Assembly (NCBI GenBank): GCA_026120185.1 | Contig: JANUWF010002273.1 | Location: forward strand, 1,037,001-1,101,000 | Direction of reading: 5' to 3' | Length of the DNA: 64,000 nt | Origin: Voacanga thouarsii | Lineage: Eukaryota > Streptophyta > Magnoliopsida > Gentianales > Apocynaceae | Notes under the pieces: model-generated | Database searches by the model: none | What the model was told of the DNA's origin: nothing | The model's input: the letters and a program-made list of their open reading frames with translations, nothing else | Translations under genes and position numbers: made by a program | Part shown: positions 21,253 to 34,150 of the stretch, piece by piece | Layout of the letters: every line of letters begins with the position of its first letter | How positions within the stretch are numbered: position 1 is the first letter of the stretch

Positions 21253-23121
21253 TTCTGAAATTTTAGAAAAAAAAATTAAAAGAAAGTCTCAGTATTTGTA
21301 AAACAAAAAAAATTTTGTACACTTTATCCTCATATTAAACTTGATAATAGCTAATTCCATTACTATTATCTGTAATATAATTAATTTGACTCTTAAAAAA
21401 ACTGACATAGCTTCTTGGGAAGATTAACAGTTTCCTAAACTAAGTGTATTAACCACCACAAATTAACTTCCCTTCTAGGTAATGATCTAAAAGATAACTC
21501 CATCAAGGGGATGGCTATTTCTTCTCATTTTCTATGGACATACCTCACACTATAACCTCCAACGTGGGTCAGTCGATCATAGTACGTGCCTCGGATTATT
21601 AATTACATCATTCCATTAGCTCTAAATCCTTGTGGTATCTCCATTCTATATGGGTTTACTCCCAAGGTGACGCGAGGAGACCTATGATCTCTAATGAGGA
21701 TCGTGATAGAAGCCGTGGGGCCATTGGAATCCTTCTCCCACTTAGTTTTTAAAATAAGGGCCTTCTTGGAACAATGTTATTTGAAAATTTCAAATTAAGT
21801 TCATCTTTAACTTAAAATAAAATGACTAAATCCATAAAAAAAAAAAAATTATATCAAGGTTTATACCCTTTGAGAAATATTTCCTCATGGATTAATTTTA
21901 TGTAAGTCAAAAGCTTAATAATTTCAAAACTTTTCCATTTAAAAATTTCTAGAGATTTTGATCTCAAAGCTTTATTTAACAAAAATAATTTTTTCTTTGC
22001 TAAAATGAATTAAAATGGCTTTCCTTTAACTTACAAAAATTTCTAAATCTATAATATTTTCTATGTCAAGGTTAAAAAAAACCTTTAACAAAATAATCAA
22101 GAATTAATTTTTATTTAAGTTAAAATAACCATTTAATTAAAGAAAAATATTTTTCCTTGTCAAATAAAATTTCCCAAAGACTTTGGTCTTTGAGGAAACA
22201 TGCACATAGGACATAAAATAATTAGCATTCTAGAAAATTATAAACGTTTTCATACTTTTCTATTTTTAATCTTAAATGTCCAAATAAAAGAATTAAACAC
22301 ATTAATTAAATTAATTAATGATCTTATTTAATCCCAATATCCTTTAATATTATTTTTCATGCAAAATATTCAATGAATATTAACTATTGCAACAAAAATA
22401 ACTTTGCCTGGTACGAGACCAAAAACCAAAAACAATATATATATATATATCCTCTAGTCCAGTATACTCGCCACACTGAATCATGGCTCATGGGAAGACC
22501 TATGGACCACAATTCGTGGACCGGTGCCCACGACCCAGGCGCTCAATGCAACAGCTTCCACGAGGAAGTTATTGCATTAGCTTCCGCAAGGAAGCTTTAC
22601 TTCCGTTAGGCAATAGCTTCCGCGAGGAAGCTATTGCATCCACAAGGAAGCTTCCTTGCGCATGCCCAAAGCAGAGGAAATGCTCGGACCCGGCTGCGGC
22701 TTTAAGCAGCGGCTAGCCTAGGTGTCCTCGACTCCCCTCACACCGAGGGTTCGGCTTAGCTCGGCTTGCGGCTTGGTTTGCAGCTCAATCCATTTTCTTC
22801 ATCGAGAAAAAAAAAAATCCTTTCACTGTAATTTTCTTCTGCAACTTTTGCTAGGCACCTTTTTAATGCTTTGCAATCGTCCAATGCCATTTCTTGTTAC
22901 ATTTTTTCGCCAAAAAATATAACAATCCCCTATACCCTTTCAAATTGGGCTTACATGAAGCTAAATAAAGCAGTAAAGAAAATTTTACAGAGGCTCCTAT
23001 ACCTGAACGGTGAGGTGTACAGACAATCTATCCACACCAAAACAGTGAAAGATCTCATTATCAATAGTCTTGCCAGGTTTTATTAACTAGCATGCATCAA
23101 TCCTAAGCCTTTCAAAGCAAA
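21253..23121 (-). other. Copia-2 5' leader
   Basis: About 1.87 kb between primer site and gag. The gag-proximal part (21260-22470) is AT-rich and featureless. A GC-rich block at 22480-22780 contains the hairpin repeats listed separately. Open stretches here (22373-22922) do not resemble any protein and run through the repeats. Confidence 0.7.
22552..22660. repeat. AGCTTCCNCGAGGAAGCT hairpin repeat array
   Basis: Four palindromic units in 110 bases: CAGCTTCCACGAGGAAGTT, AGCTTCCGCAAGGAAGCT, TAGCTTCCGCGAGGAAGCTA and AAGGAAGCTTCCTT, joined by ATTGCAT-like spacers. Each can fold into a stem of 7-8 pairs with a 4-base loop. It lies in the copia-2 leader. Confidence 0.88.
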
Positions 23122-23134
23122 CACTCTGATACCA
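23122..23134 (-). other. Copia-2 primer-binding site (initiator-Met tRNA)
   Basis: The plus-strand ACTCTGATACCA complements TGGTATCAGAGT, the plant iMet tRNA 3' end match, two bases from the 5' LTR edge (TGCAGGAATG at 23137). Confidence 0.93.
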
Positions 23135-23136
23135 CT

Positions 23137-25032
23137 TGCAGGAATGAAAAACAGAGGATGCCATGCACGCATTAAACAACACCCAGAAAATAAAAACACG
23201 GCACAGTGGAAGGTGATACCTTTACGTGTCTTTTTCTGGTTCGGCTAAGAAGATGAAGCACTAACCACGGGAGCAGCTACCCGTCTCAACGACGATTCCG
23301 GCGAGAAACCAACGATCTGTCAGCTTTTTCTTGGCATGTACGCAAAGCTTTTCGCTTCTCAACATATTCCTCCACCTATCTATGTTGGTGAAACAGCCTA
23401 GGCGAGGACTGGTCCTTCTTGATCCTTTGCTATTAGTTAGTAAAGACAAGAAGATAGAAAAAGAAAATAAAGCAAACGAGGGAGAGAACAGAGAGGGAAA
23501 AAAATATGATTTTTTTTCTTCTTCAGTAGTGTCGTGAGTTCTATTCTTTTTTTCCTACTGCATGACTCCTATTCACATCTCAGATAAACCAACCCCGGTG
23601 TTTTGATATTTCAAACATCCGAAAGTTATTAACAGAAGAGGTTTGAGTAATTCCTAACTCTTCTGTACTATGAATAATAAAAACCCTTTAGTCCAGGCTA
23701 TTGAGCCAAAATAATTTATTATTTTTCCTTAGATCCAATGAGCCCAAAAATAGTAACCATTAATTATTTATTTCCTAGGCCTACTAAAATAATCCAATAA
23801 ATAATTAATGAGCCCAAATGAGTTAAAATAATTATTAAGCCTTTTATTAACTAGTTTAAGCCCAGGTTAATTTTTCTAATTATTCTATCTGAGCTTAGGC
23901 ACTGAATAATTAATTAACCAATCAAATTAGATAATAAAGTTAATTTTTCTCATTCTTTTTATTTTATTTCAGTCCCAAAAAAAAAAACTTCCTGAGTCAA
24001 GTAAAATTCTTTTTCCATTGTGAGCAGTTCCTCGATCTAAAATAATTCGGACTTACGGGCTATTCTGAGGACCAAAAAGACACATCGCCTTGACTACTAA
24101 AATACCTTTGCTATATAAATAGTTTTATTTTACATTTTAAATATTTCCTAATACCACCATAAGAAAATATTGACCCCAAGGACAATGCTGCATTAGCTAT
24201 GTATTTAACCCACAGGTGAAATGACTAAAATATCTCTCTACACATCACTGTTTATTTAAAGAAGAAAGTGTGTACTAACACATTTCTAAATGACATCTAC
24301 CAACCTTAGGCTTCTAGTCCAATGATCCACGACTTCTTGAAATATTTTCGCTTTCTAATGGAGCTACCCTAGAGCAAATATCCAAGCCATGTTCGCTAAA
24401 GCCTTAGATAATTAGATAATTCGGACAACCACAAGGGGCGATAAAGTGTAGACACTATCTTGTATAAGTTTATCTTGACTAACTAGTCACATATATCCAA
24501 CATACAAGTATATTGGTCCTTCTAAAGAACCTCAACTATAGTATATCAAAGGATACATTTACTGCTTCATCAGACCACTAACTTATACTCAAGCTATAGA
24601 GTACAAGTCTATGCTATAGCAGTAGTAGTCTAGGTTTCTATCACATAATACTTTTAAAAACCACTATTACAGATCTTGTTCTACGTATTTGAAATATGCT
24701 TGTGTTATGAAATGAGTAAACTACTTATTGCCTATAGGTAAGTCATTCACTTTTTAGAATTCATAACACAATAACCTTGACATGATGAGATTCCCAATCT
24801 TATCATCCGATTAAGAACAACAGTTTATGTGTCAAGTATCCCATAGTCCATAACTTACTGTGAAAGACCTCCATGCACATAAACCATTTACTTAAACATA
24901 ATTGGTCTTTTCCAATAAAAATGTGCACAAATATAAAGAAGATTTTACAAACAAATTCTAAGAAAAATACTTTTAATAATACAAGTTAAAATTACATTAG
25001 AAACCTAGTCTAAGAGGACATACATTCCAACA
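23137..25032 (-). repeat. Copia-2 5' LTR
   Basis: 1896 bases, TGCAGGAATG..CATTCCAACA. It matches 11399-11546 plus 15815-17349. It keeps the uninterrupted target of D1 (GGGAGCAGCTACCCGTCTC at about 23267-23285) and a ~230-base stretch (about 23380-23610) that the 3' LTR has lost. Short open frames at 23261-23537 lie in this LTR and are not genes. Confidence 0.93.
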
Positions 25033-26117
25033 ATTTGAACCCAATAATTATAACTATTTATAATTTGCCATAACTACTATTTCTTCTCACAATTTAACCT
25101 ATAATATTATCATATAATATCTTGAGTACTAATTCTTCTATTATGTGTGACCTATTAGATTTTTCGATCTATTGGTAAAGCAATATGAATTAATTCTAAT
25201 TACTATAGAATTAATAATCCTTAATAACTAAAACTAACTTATTAATTCTAATTAGGATTAATTTATTAATTCAATAATTAATAAATTCTTATTTAACATA
25301 TCATGAGTGGCATCTTGCAATGCATCATGACCATCCAAAAGTCCAACAAGTCAAGTGGTTTGATATGAACATTTCAATAGCAAAATATCAATGCAATAAA
25401 CTACTTTCATCATACTATATCTCATTCGGCTCTTAGTATGGAATTAGTACCAACTTCCTCTAAAATATAATTAACTCTAACACGAATTTTAAGTACTTGT
25501 TCCAAAATCCATTACTCAACGTTGTATCATTTGGAACTATTTCTAAAATATAGTGGTCATGAGATATACGCCCCTACTAGTAGGAATAATGAATCCTTTA
25601 TTGACTCTTTCAACTACTTTCGTTTACTTTACATTGTACCCAATATCCATCTTATAGGCAGTCCTTGATAAGACTCCAAAGATTAGAATCAAAGTGTAAA
25701 GCTCAGTAAATAAAGTATCTTGGAGATCTCAAGTCTAAGGATACTTACACATTTACTATAATGAGATTCTATCACTAGCAAAAATAGTTATCCATGTGAT
25801 TATCTCATAGCTAGGTCATTCAATATACTTGTTCATGTAACAAGTATCAACGTGTTAACTTTGAGTATCACAATATCTGCGGATGTGTGAATCACTGCTT
25901 GATCTAATCAAGAAGTCTAATATGTGCTAGTCTTGGTACATTAATAATGTCCCGTCTCATTAATACTATGACTAGGGTTGGTTTAAGCACAGGTACTCCA
26001 TAGTGTAATAGGAATCTTACATCATAATCTCTATCACAATTTTCTTAATGCTATACATTGTGCTAGGGACATTAGCTGTCAGTCTTACTAGATTAGTTCT
26101 AGGGTGTAACTCTAATA
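25033..26117 (-). repeat. Copia-1 5' LTR, outer part
   Basis: It starts with the duplicated ATTTG and follows the copia-1 3' LTR (from about 4312) to its end. The terminal ..GGGTGTAACTCTAATA matches GGGTATACCTCTAACA at 5492-5507. CTCCA (26118-26122) follows, closing the copia-1 target duplication. Confidence 0.92.
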
Positions 26118-27138
26118 CTCCAAACAAAAGTAGTAATTTTAAAGCTTTCGACCTTAAGTAAGCACAAAACTAGGATTAGCCTAAACATAACAAAGCTACT
26201 TCTCTTCTTCTATATTTTCTAGACAAAACTAAAGGCCTTCTTCTTCAAGGTAGTTTCAATTTCCCTCTTTCCACTTGCATAAAACTGAGATACCCTCTTC
26301 TCTCCTCTCCCCTTCTTGCTCACGGCTTCCTCTCACCCACTTTACTATAGTTGACACATCCTACCTTTCTTCCTTTCGAAATACCCTCATTAGTTCTTTC
26401 TACAAATCAAGTATTTTCCTTTTTTTCCCATCAATTAATCCCTGGAGTCTCTTACTCATTCTCTCCATCAAGGGATTGAAACCCATACATTTACTAGGCT
26501 TTCCTAATCTCCCTCGGCCTTCTCTCACTCCCTCACATTCAATTATTTTCGGCCACCCTTTCTTTTCACATGTTCTCTCCTACCAAAGAAAAACACTCAC
26601 ACACAAAAAGAAATTGCTCTTGGTATCTCAATTTCCCCCTCGTGTTAACTTCTTTCTTAAAATGAAGAACTCATCTATCGGCTTCAAGGCTAGGTTGAAC
26701 TGTAAACACCTCCCTTAAGGCTAAGAACTCTTGCACCTACTAAGAACAAGTCGAGATCACTCTCCTCATCAAATCTCGGTTCACTTTTTTTACTAGCCTA
26801 TGTTTTTTTTGTGATGGTTGGAGCCAGTAGACTTTAAGTTTAAGTTTGAGTAAAGAAAAAATCTTAAATTGATAACATGTCCTTTTAATATATCCATGAT
26901 AAGTTTAATGGGACTTACTTATAGTCTAGTGTAGTTCTCCCCTTCGATATGACCAAGTTAAGGCTATATGCTTGTATGCCTATATTTTACCTTAGAGAAT
27001 TCGTGTGCATAAGATTAGGAGCAATTATGATTTTTATCCCTCTAGGAATAAACTATATCTTGATAGGATTATCTTATTATGCTAGGTCTAGGGATATTGC
27101 CTACTAATGTAGGTTGATACACTCAAAAAGAGGGTATC
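26118..27138 (+). repeat. D3 LTR fragment 2
   Basis: Continues 3816 after copia-1. It shares TTCGGCCACCCTTTC (about 26548-26562) and the surrounding C-rich layout with D1 at about 13130-13150, placing it in the middle of a D-type LTR. The 147-residue open stretch at 26275-26718 falls in this C-rich strand, like the equivalent stretch in D1. It is rich in Ser, Leu and Phe, has no recognised domain, and I do not call it a gene. Bases 27134-27138 (GTATC) are the left duplication of D2. Confidence 0.65.
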
Positions 27139-30100
27139 TGTAACACCCCGAAGCCTAGGCCTGCCAGGGCAGGGGATGTCGCCCCGTCCAAAGGACAAGG
27201 GGTCTTTATAACTAGGTCACACAAATAAAATGGCTGAAATAAAATAATACTTTAACTTAAAAATTTATTACAACCCAAAATACTCCAAGAGTAAATCCAT
27301 GAAACTCCAAAACAAAAACCATAAATAAAATTATCCACTCTCGTCTCCCCAAAGCAATACATAAAATCAAAAGACACATTCTCTTCTAAGGAAGATATTA
27401 CTAGCTACTCGACCCCACAGCAGGATCAACCTGAAATCATGATAAAAATATGATGAGACAGAAATCTCAGTAAGTCCGTGTGTGCTTTGGGTGTTTAGTG
27501 AAAACAGTTCGTGGATGCAAAGTGTAAAACTTTTATAAGAGAAACATTGGCAAGCATCAAACATTAGTCAAAAGCAAGAGTGGCGTTTTGGCTTATCTAG
27601 CCATACATAAGTAATGAAATCAACCATTCGAAAGAAAGGGATATGGGTTACCACACGTTGGGCCCCATAACTGGATGGTCAGTATGCCAACACTTTGTGC
27701 ATACTGCCGGTCAAAATGCCGACACTTTGTGCAGACTGACTAAAGTAGGTGATCGGCCTACTGGGCAAGATACTCCTCATTTTCTATACCCAATCAACAA
27801 CCAGGTGTCCATTCCGGCAAAACACAGTCACTTGACTGAAAACAAACTGCTAGCTCGGACCGGCACGACTCACTGGATTGACATCTTATCCGGGAAGGTC
27901 TCACCCCTCAGAGGTGGCCACCTGCTGAGAGACTTACCCTAACCCTTCAAAGACTAGTCCTAATAGTCCACCCTTATTGAGTACTCAACGACGTTTCCCA
28001 CTTGGGATAAAATGAACAAAGCATTGCTCTTCATAGAAATAGTAATTTGAGGGTTTCCAAAGTTTTGGGAACAATCATTTTTAGAAAGAGTTTTAAGTTT
28101 GGAAAATCTGCTCAGTAACTTTTAAATAATTTAAGTGTTGGAAATAAGAAAAAATTCAACCCTCAATTGCCTTCAAATAAACGAGTGTCTATACACTCCA
28201 TATTTAACTTGCCATAAGGAAAACATTTCACATCGATAGGTTTTATGCAGGAGCTTACCTGATTCTTGCTCACAACAACAAGGTCTCGAACAGCTGACCT
28301 AACCCCACATGGGTAAATACAAATCTTAATCAATTTCAAGTCACAAACCACATCCTCAATTTTAAATCAATTCAATTCACTACTACCATGATCCTAGTGT
28401 CCCAAGCTTTAAGATAAAATAATAACTAAATAGGTTTATAAGCTAAGTTTAATTTGTTATTTAAAATAATTAATGGTTTGGGAAATAAATTCTAATAAGT
28501 TGAAAGTTTAAACCTTGTTAGGAAAGATTTAGAATTTATTTGATCAAGAGTCATAGATGGTACTAGGAAAAATAGTGATTTAATGATAGTTTAGTTGTTA
28601 GAAAATAATTTATAGCTAAAACTAGTTGAGATTAAATTTAATAAGCCTTTCTTGGAAAATATTAAGTAAATCCTTAAGGGTTTTGATTTAGTAGATATTT
28701 TACTAATTATGAATCATTCTCATAAAGCTTTAATTGATCTCTTTATTTTAAGTAATATTTATTTATTTTATTTTCTAGCAAAATTATTATTTATTTGACT
28801 AAAATATCCTTTATATATATAATAATTCCAAATCTACCCTTCCTAGGATTTTTTCGAAAATACTAGCAATATTATTTTATTGAGTATTTTATGCATAAAG
28901 TGAAAATTAGTTTTAGGGACAACTAGATCATGATCAAATTTCTATGGCCATCCTCAATCAAGAACATACACAATCCTTCAATTCATTAAATCATCCAAAT
29001 CTTGCATATAGGCATAGATCTAAATTTATTAAGACATGATTTAACCTTTACTAGCATAAACATGATCATGGCTTCAATATTCTAGTCATGCATATAACTC
29101 CTATTAACCAAAGGTTTCATAATCTCTAGCATACCTCATCACACATACTACCTATGACATGCATCAAACTCAATTCCACATACAACCAACCAATATAATC
29201 CTTCCATGCATAAATCTCCTTCACAATCACACATGTACTCATGCTTCAATCATCAACAACACATACTCAATCCCATCGCCATTCATCTTTTAACAACATC
29301 ATCCTAGAGACATGATTCTAGAGTTTAAAAGAAGGATTGAAGGTACTTACTTGGTTGATGAATGCTTTGAAGGAGTTTAGAGTAGATCTCAACTCCTAAA
29401 TGGCTAACCTTGTCCAAGAGAGATGGCGAGAACAAGATCATGGAAGGAGAAGTCATCCGGCCAAAGAAGAGTGATTTCGGCCATGAGAGGGAGAGAGAGA
29501 GAGAAGAAGAAATCATTAGCATGATTATTCATATAGGTTCCCACTAGAGATCAAGTTTGAAGAGGATGAAGTTGATAGAGTGAATTTACCTTGAAGTTGT
29601 TCTTGTTCTTCACAGAAATTTCTGCTTTTTGATCCGAAGTAGCAAGATGTTTTGAGGAGTTTGATGTTAATAATGGTGTTGATGGATTCACAGCAATGAG
29701 TAGACTAAATCTGGAGATTTTCGTGGGGTTTTGAGATGGTTTGGAAGGGTATTAGGTGTAGAGAAGAAGTAGGTGTTCTTGGTGTAGTGTGTGTTCTTGG
29801 TGGCTGAAGGAAAAACCGAGAGAATAGATGTTGTAGCGCCGAAATTCTGTGCAATTAGAGCTGTCGAAATTCTATAGGGTTTAGGAGGATGTTTTCTCTG
29901 ATTTGAGAGGGAAAAGGAAAGGTTAGTTGTTACAATCCTTGAAGAATATTTTTAGGGAGTGAATTTGAAAACTAAATATTCTAAGAATATCTTAATTGTT
30001 TGGACAGTTTTGAAGTCTCCTATGGCCGACTGGTTGTGTGGCTTTTCTGAGGAATTAAAGCTGGTTCAATAAGGCTTATGATGGCCGAAACTAAGGGGCA

Positions 30101-31447
30101 CAATGATGAAGAAGAAGTCTGGTCAATTGAGCAAGATATCATGGAAGGTTGCTAAATAAGATGGCTGGAATTTTGGAAAATAATCAAGCTAAATTGCAGG
30201 GATTTGTTAGAGAGATTTTCGGACAGCCATTGTTGCCTTTCGTCCAGAAGTTTGTGGGAAACAATGGAGCTCTATTAATGGTGGTTTAAGGGAGGTTTTG
30301 ACAGATTAGGGCTGGTGTTTCGGCTGGAAGAAAATTAGGAAACAAAGCTGGAAGTTTGGCTGCCCAGAATTTCGCTGAACAGAAATTTCTGAGCAGATTT
30401 TCGGCTGCCACTTCCAGTGAATTTGCAGAGAGTTTGAAGGGGGATTCCTGGAGTATTCAAAGCTGGTTTCCAGCCTTCTTCAGGGAGGAAAAACATGGCT
30501 AAGGTGCTACACAAAATCTGGAAGAAAACAGATTGGTTTTGAACCTCCAAAGCTGCGATTTTGCCCAGAATTTTCACTGGTTTTGTACAGCCCTTGAGTA
30601 GTCCAAAAATGGCAGAAATAATCCATGTTTCAAGCTAAACTTAAGGCCATTTTTCTGGCAGCATTTGGGAGGGAATGTTAGCTAAGAAGCTCGACATTTT
30701 GAAGGTACAACAAGTTGGAAAATTTCAGCTCATTCTATAAAGGAAGATGAACTAGTCTAGGATGAAATTTCAGCAAGCTCACTAGAGGGATTTTTCCTCT
30801 TGGAATTTCCCACAACTCTTCCATATTTTCAGACTATAAGAAGTCTTTTACCAAGACACTTTGATCCTAAAAGACCTCAGCACTTTACTGAATTTTCTAG
30901 AAAGAAAAATGTTTGAACATCTTGATCAAACTAAGAAGTTGAGAATTGAGGAAAATCAAAGATCAAGGAAAAATGAATTTCCCTTTAAGAATTTCAAGTA
31001 GAGTAAAGGAGTGGAATGAGATTACTCCTATCATGTCTCTTCTAGGACATCATCACTCCTTGCTCTAGGCCCTTAGGGCCGAAACCAATTCCTTCCCAAG
31101 CAAAAAATAAAATTTAATCAAGTTAAAGCTTCTATGATGGACTTTGAACTCAAGACCTCAAGAATAAATTCCAAAGTTCTAACCACTGAACCACAACAAC
31201 TCTTATTGCTATTTCCACTAGAAAATTTATTTTCTATTCAATCCACAATCTATATCCCTATTTTCGCCTTGGGCAAAAATTACCATTTTGCCCCTCTCAC
31301 ACAATATTCACCAACAAGACTTCAAGACAATAAAAATCAAATCAAGAGTACATAGAAATCATATGAAAATATATTTAATTATGAAATAAAGTATTATATG
31401 CATCCCAACCCCCTTACTCTAAGGTTGGTTTTGACTGGGGTTTCACA
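27139..31447 (-). repeat. D2: solo LTR, 4.31 kb, chromovirus type
   Basis: Minus-strand D-family LTR, TGTAACACCCC.. to ..GGGGTTTCACA in plus orientation, flanked by GTATC on both sides (27134-27138, 31448-31452). It matches D1 end to end in reverse, for example the Ca. 27640-28000 block (GGTTACCACACGTTGGGCCC) against 15310-15345. No internal region is attached. Short open frames inside are not genes. Confidence 0.92.
31139..31193 (-). promoter_or_regulatory. tRNA-like A-box/B-box pair inside LTR D2
   Basis: The minus-strand TGGTTCAGTGG (31183-31193) and GAACTC..-type B box (31139-31151) match the pair in D1, with the same spacing. Confidence 0.42.
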
Positions 31448-31835
31448 GTATCGACTATGAGAAAACCTTTTTTTCCAATAGCCATACTTAAGTTCATCCG
31501 TATCCTCATTGCCATAGCCTAAGGCACCTTTTAAAGGACAAATGAAAGGGCAACTAATTTATTAAAATAATTCCATTTCATATTTCTTCTTATTCACATA
31601 CAAATAAATTCTTCATATGCTATTCCAATACACTTTTGTTATCCGTGTATTGTATGACCTTAGTATCAAAGCATGTCTATAAGTGATAAAGTTGAGATTG
31701 GAAATATATGTGTTTTGGTGACTTGTTGCTACCCGAATTATGATCTAGTCGATAAAATCCTTGTTGTTATGTTTTTGGGTAAACCATGATATAGACTTAT
31801 AATTTTGATCGCCGAAGTTGTGTCACAAGGCTAGT
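31448..31835 (+). repeat. D3 LTR fragment 3 (probable)
   Basis: A 380-base stretch between D2 and LTR C with no reading frame. It is assigned to D3 by position: its two neighbours in the nest are D-type on both sides. I see no strong local match to D1, so the assignment rests on context. Bases 31831-31835 (CTAGT) are the left duplication of LTR C. Confidence 0.45.
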
Positions 31836-32741
31836 TGATTCACGTGTTTGCATATATAGAAATTAAATTCAACAATGCCCCACAATCACATAAGTTTTAT
31901 AAATTAAAATGCCAAGTCAATTCACACAACACATACATATAGGTAAGTGCACCTATATATCATGTAGTAAAGGTATCATTGGCATGTATCGAAGAATTTT
32001 AGGGAACATGGCAATTACCTATACTTCCTTATTTTCTCATTGTTTAGCCAAATAAAAATCTGAAGTACAATTAACTAACAACACTAGGAGACTTATTAAG
32101 TTTTTACACAAGAAAGTGTCACAAGTTCATTAAGCAATTAGAAATAGATAAAGGCCATGCAACAAAATAAATTCTTCCATTGAATAATTAAAATATGAGT
32201 ACCCTTTGGATCCATAAATTCTAACTCTAAGAACTAGTGTGAGTAAAAAATCAATCTCAATCTCTCTCGAATTATGAGATCCCTAATCCCTAGTCTTGAT
32301 TAATTAATATTTCTACCTAATTAACCAAACCTAAAGAGGCATTAATCACCACTCACAAACTCAAATTATTCGGAAGCCACAAAATCCCTATCTCTAGGCA
32401 ATTTCATAAGCTCTTTGGTTATTACCCTTAATCCACAACTTCCTTCTTGGGTTAATCGAAGATGGCAAGTATTAAATTAGCTAAGTGGGTATTCAAACCT
32501 TAATCCCATCTCTCAAAATCATTAAGATAGAACAATAATCTAATAAATTCAACTCAAACCCAACTCAACCAAAATAACACAATAAATACAAATAACCAAA
32601 TACCATAGAATAAATATCATAGATCCAAGTAAAATACAATAACCCAAAGTATAAAATATAGTACAATCCATCATTATAATTAAAAATCAAGGTTTAGCAC
32701 AAAAATTACAAAGAAAATGGAATAGAACATTCATAGATAAG
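31836..32741 (-). repeat. LTR C (Athila-type), left part
   Basis: Begins TGATTCACGTGTTTGCATATATAG, like the inner ends of LTRs B2 and F. It includes the CCCTATCTCTAGGCAATTTCAT block typical of B/F LTRs (about 32389-32410). It is interrupted at 32741 by A2 and continues at 41192. No genes. Together with 41192-41814 it forms one solo LTR with CTAGT/CCAGT flanks. Confidence 0.82.
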
Positions 32742-34150
32742 TCATGCGTAAATTTTGGGAATATAAAAATCATCAATTTTAAATCCATCCCTCAGTCAAG
32801 TTTTAATTAAAATATTAATCCCAAAATATACATACAAGTAAGGATACTCATCACAAGCATAACATAGGGAATTAACAAGTATTCATCTTCAAAGGAACAA
32901 GTACACACTAATCACTTTTCATTTATTGTTTAATCGGCCCAAATAAAGTGAAAAAATAATTAAAAAATAAAAATATATATACAACTCAATGATATAGTAA
33001 TATGCAATTTAGACAATTATCCTAGAAAATATGATAATGAACCAACTAACAATTCTCTCAATTAATTATCATTTTGGCATCATGAAGGAATATAAAATAA
33101 AATTCAATTGTTTCTCAAGTCATGAATCTACTTAGATAAATTTTACTTCTTTGCCCAATCCATGGAATCACTATCTTTTAATTAAATTAATAGATTTGTC
33201 AATCAAGCTAACATAACTAAAAGATGTATTAAGCTCAATTCCTCATAAACATAAAATTAGCTAATAACCCTTTGCTCGAGGTGGAATCAACTAATCTTTG
33301 ATTACTTTAGTCCTATCATCCGAACTTCGTCACCCAAGTCTATTAAGATTTAACAAATATGAAATCAATGCAATAAACTCCTAACATCTTTTTTCCAAGT
33401 CAATTAGAAGAACTTGTATCAATAACCAATAATAACAAGTAATCAAATACTAAAGATGATAAAGAATTGATCAAATAACTAAATCAACACAAAACTATGA
33501 ATCTAAAACAATGTTAAATTACAATAAAAACATCAAATACATCATTTTTTAAGAACAAGAAAATAAAGATAAAAGAAAGCACTCATAGACAAGCCTCTTT
33601 CTTCTCCCTTGAAGACTCTCTTGAATAACCTTCCTTGAATTGGTGAATTCCTCTTCAATGAATGTTTGGAATTCTAGTTCTTGGATCCACCACCATGTTT
33701 TCTCTTGCTTTTATAGGCCTCTTTGATGCTAAATTTGTAGTTTAAGAAGTTTTGACCAAGTAGGATTCGAAAAATACTAAAATCATTAGAAAATTCCTAA
33801 ATTCGTGCACAGAATTTTTTTTTTTTTTTTTTGGTTCCATAATGGACCTGGCGCTGGGTCCAGTTCCCTTGGCACCAGGTTTGTTCTCTTTTCTTACTAA
33901 AATTTACTCTGTTTCCTCTGCTTGACCAAAATGGATCCAGCGCCTGTCCTTTGGCTGGGCTTGGCGCTAGGTCCATTTTGGAATTTCTTCAATTTTACTT
34001 GAATTTAACTCAAATTTACACAAATTTGCCAAAAACACTTTTTACAAGCAAAATGTCAAATATGAAGGAATATGCCTAGTTATTACAACAAATGTATCTA
34101 AAAATAACCTCAAATAACTAGAAAAATAATGGTAATTTTAGACCCTATCA
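32742..34150 (-). repeat. A2 3' LTR
   Basis: 1409 bases from TCATGCGTAAATTTTGGG (first G mutated from TGATGC) to ..GACCCTATCA. It carries the reiterated GGCGC-AGGTCC motifs at 33845-33980, a TATA-like GCTTTTATA at 33707-33715 and an oligo-T run at 33810-33832. Confidence 0.92.

Larger units (their letters stand above)
11399..25032 (-). mobile_element. Copia-2: Ty1/copia element inserted in the copia-1 LTR
   Basis: Bounded by the duplication ATTTG (11394-11398, 25033-25037). When the insert is removed, the copia-1 LTR reads through (..TTGTAATTTG then AACCCAATAATTATAAC..), matching the intact 3' LTR. Minus-strand order: 5' LTR (23137-25032), iMet primer site, ~1.85-kb leader, gag, protease/pre-integrase, integrase, RT, RNase H, 3' LTR (17349-11399). 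The 3' LTR is itself interrupted by solo LTR D1. Stops in gag and integrase and a YVDG box in RT make it inactive. Confidence 0.93.
3817..26117 (-). mobile_element. Copia-1: Ty1/copia element, nested and inactive
   Basis: A minus-strand copia element bounded by the 5-bp duplication CTCCA (3812-3816 and 26118-26122). Order on the minus strand: 5' LTR (26117-25038 plus 11398-10921), initiator-Met primer site, leader, gag, protease, pre-integrase domain, integrase, RT, RNase H, 3' LTR (5507-3817). The 13.6-kb copia-2 inserted into its 5' LTR. All coding regions have stops and frameshifts, and the integrase catalytic Glu is lost, so it cannot move by itself. Confidence 0.92.

Noticed and set aside
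22552..22660. CRISPR-like array
   Set aside because: The units are imperfect hairpins with irregular short spacers inside a plant retrotransposon leader.
22373..22922. Open stretches in the GC-rich copia-2 leader
   Set aside because: They run through hairpin repeats and resemble no protein.
26275..26718. 147-codon plus-strand open stretch
   Set aside because: It lies in the C-rich strand of a D-type LTR fragment. The matching part of D1 has a similar but unrelated open stretch, and composition is Ser/Leu/Phe-rich with no domain.
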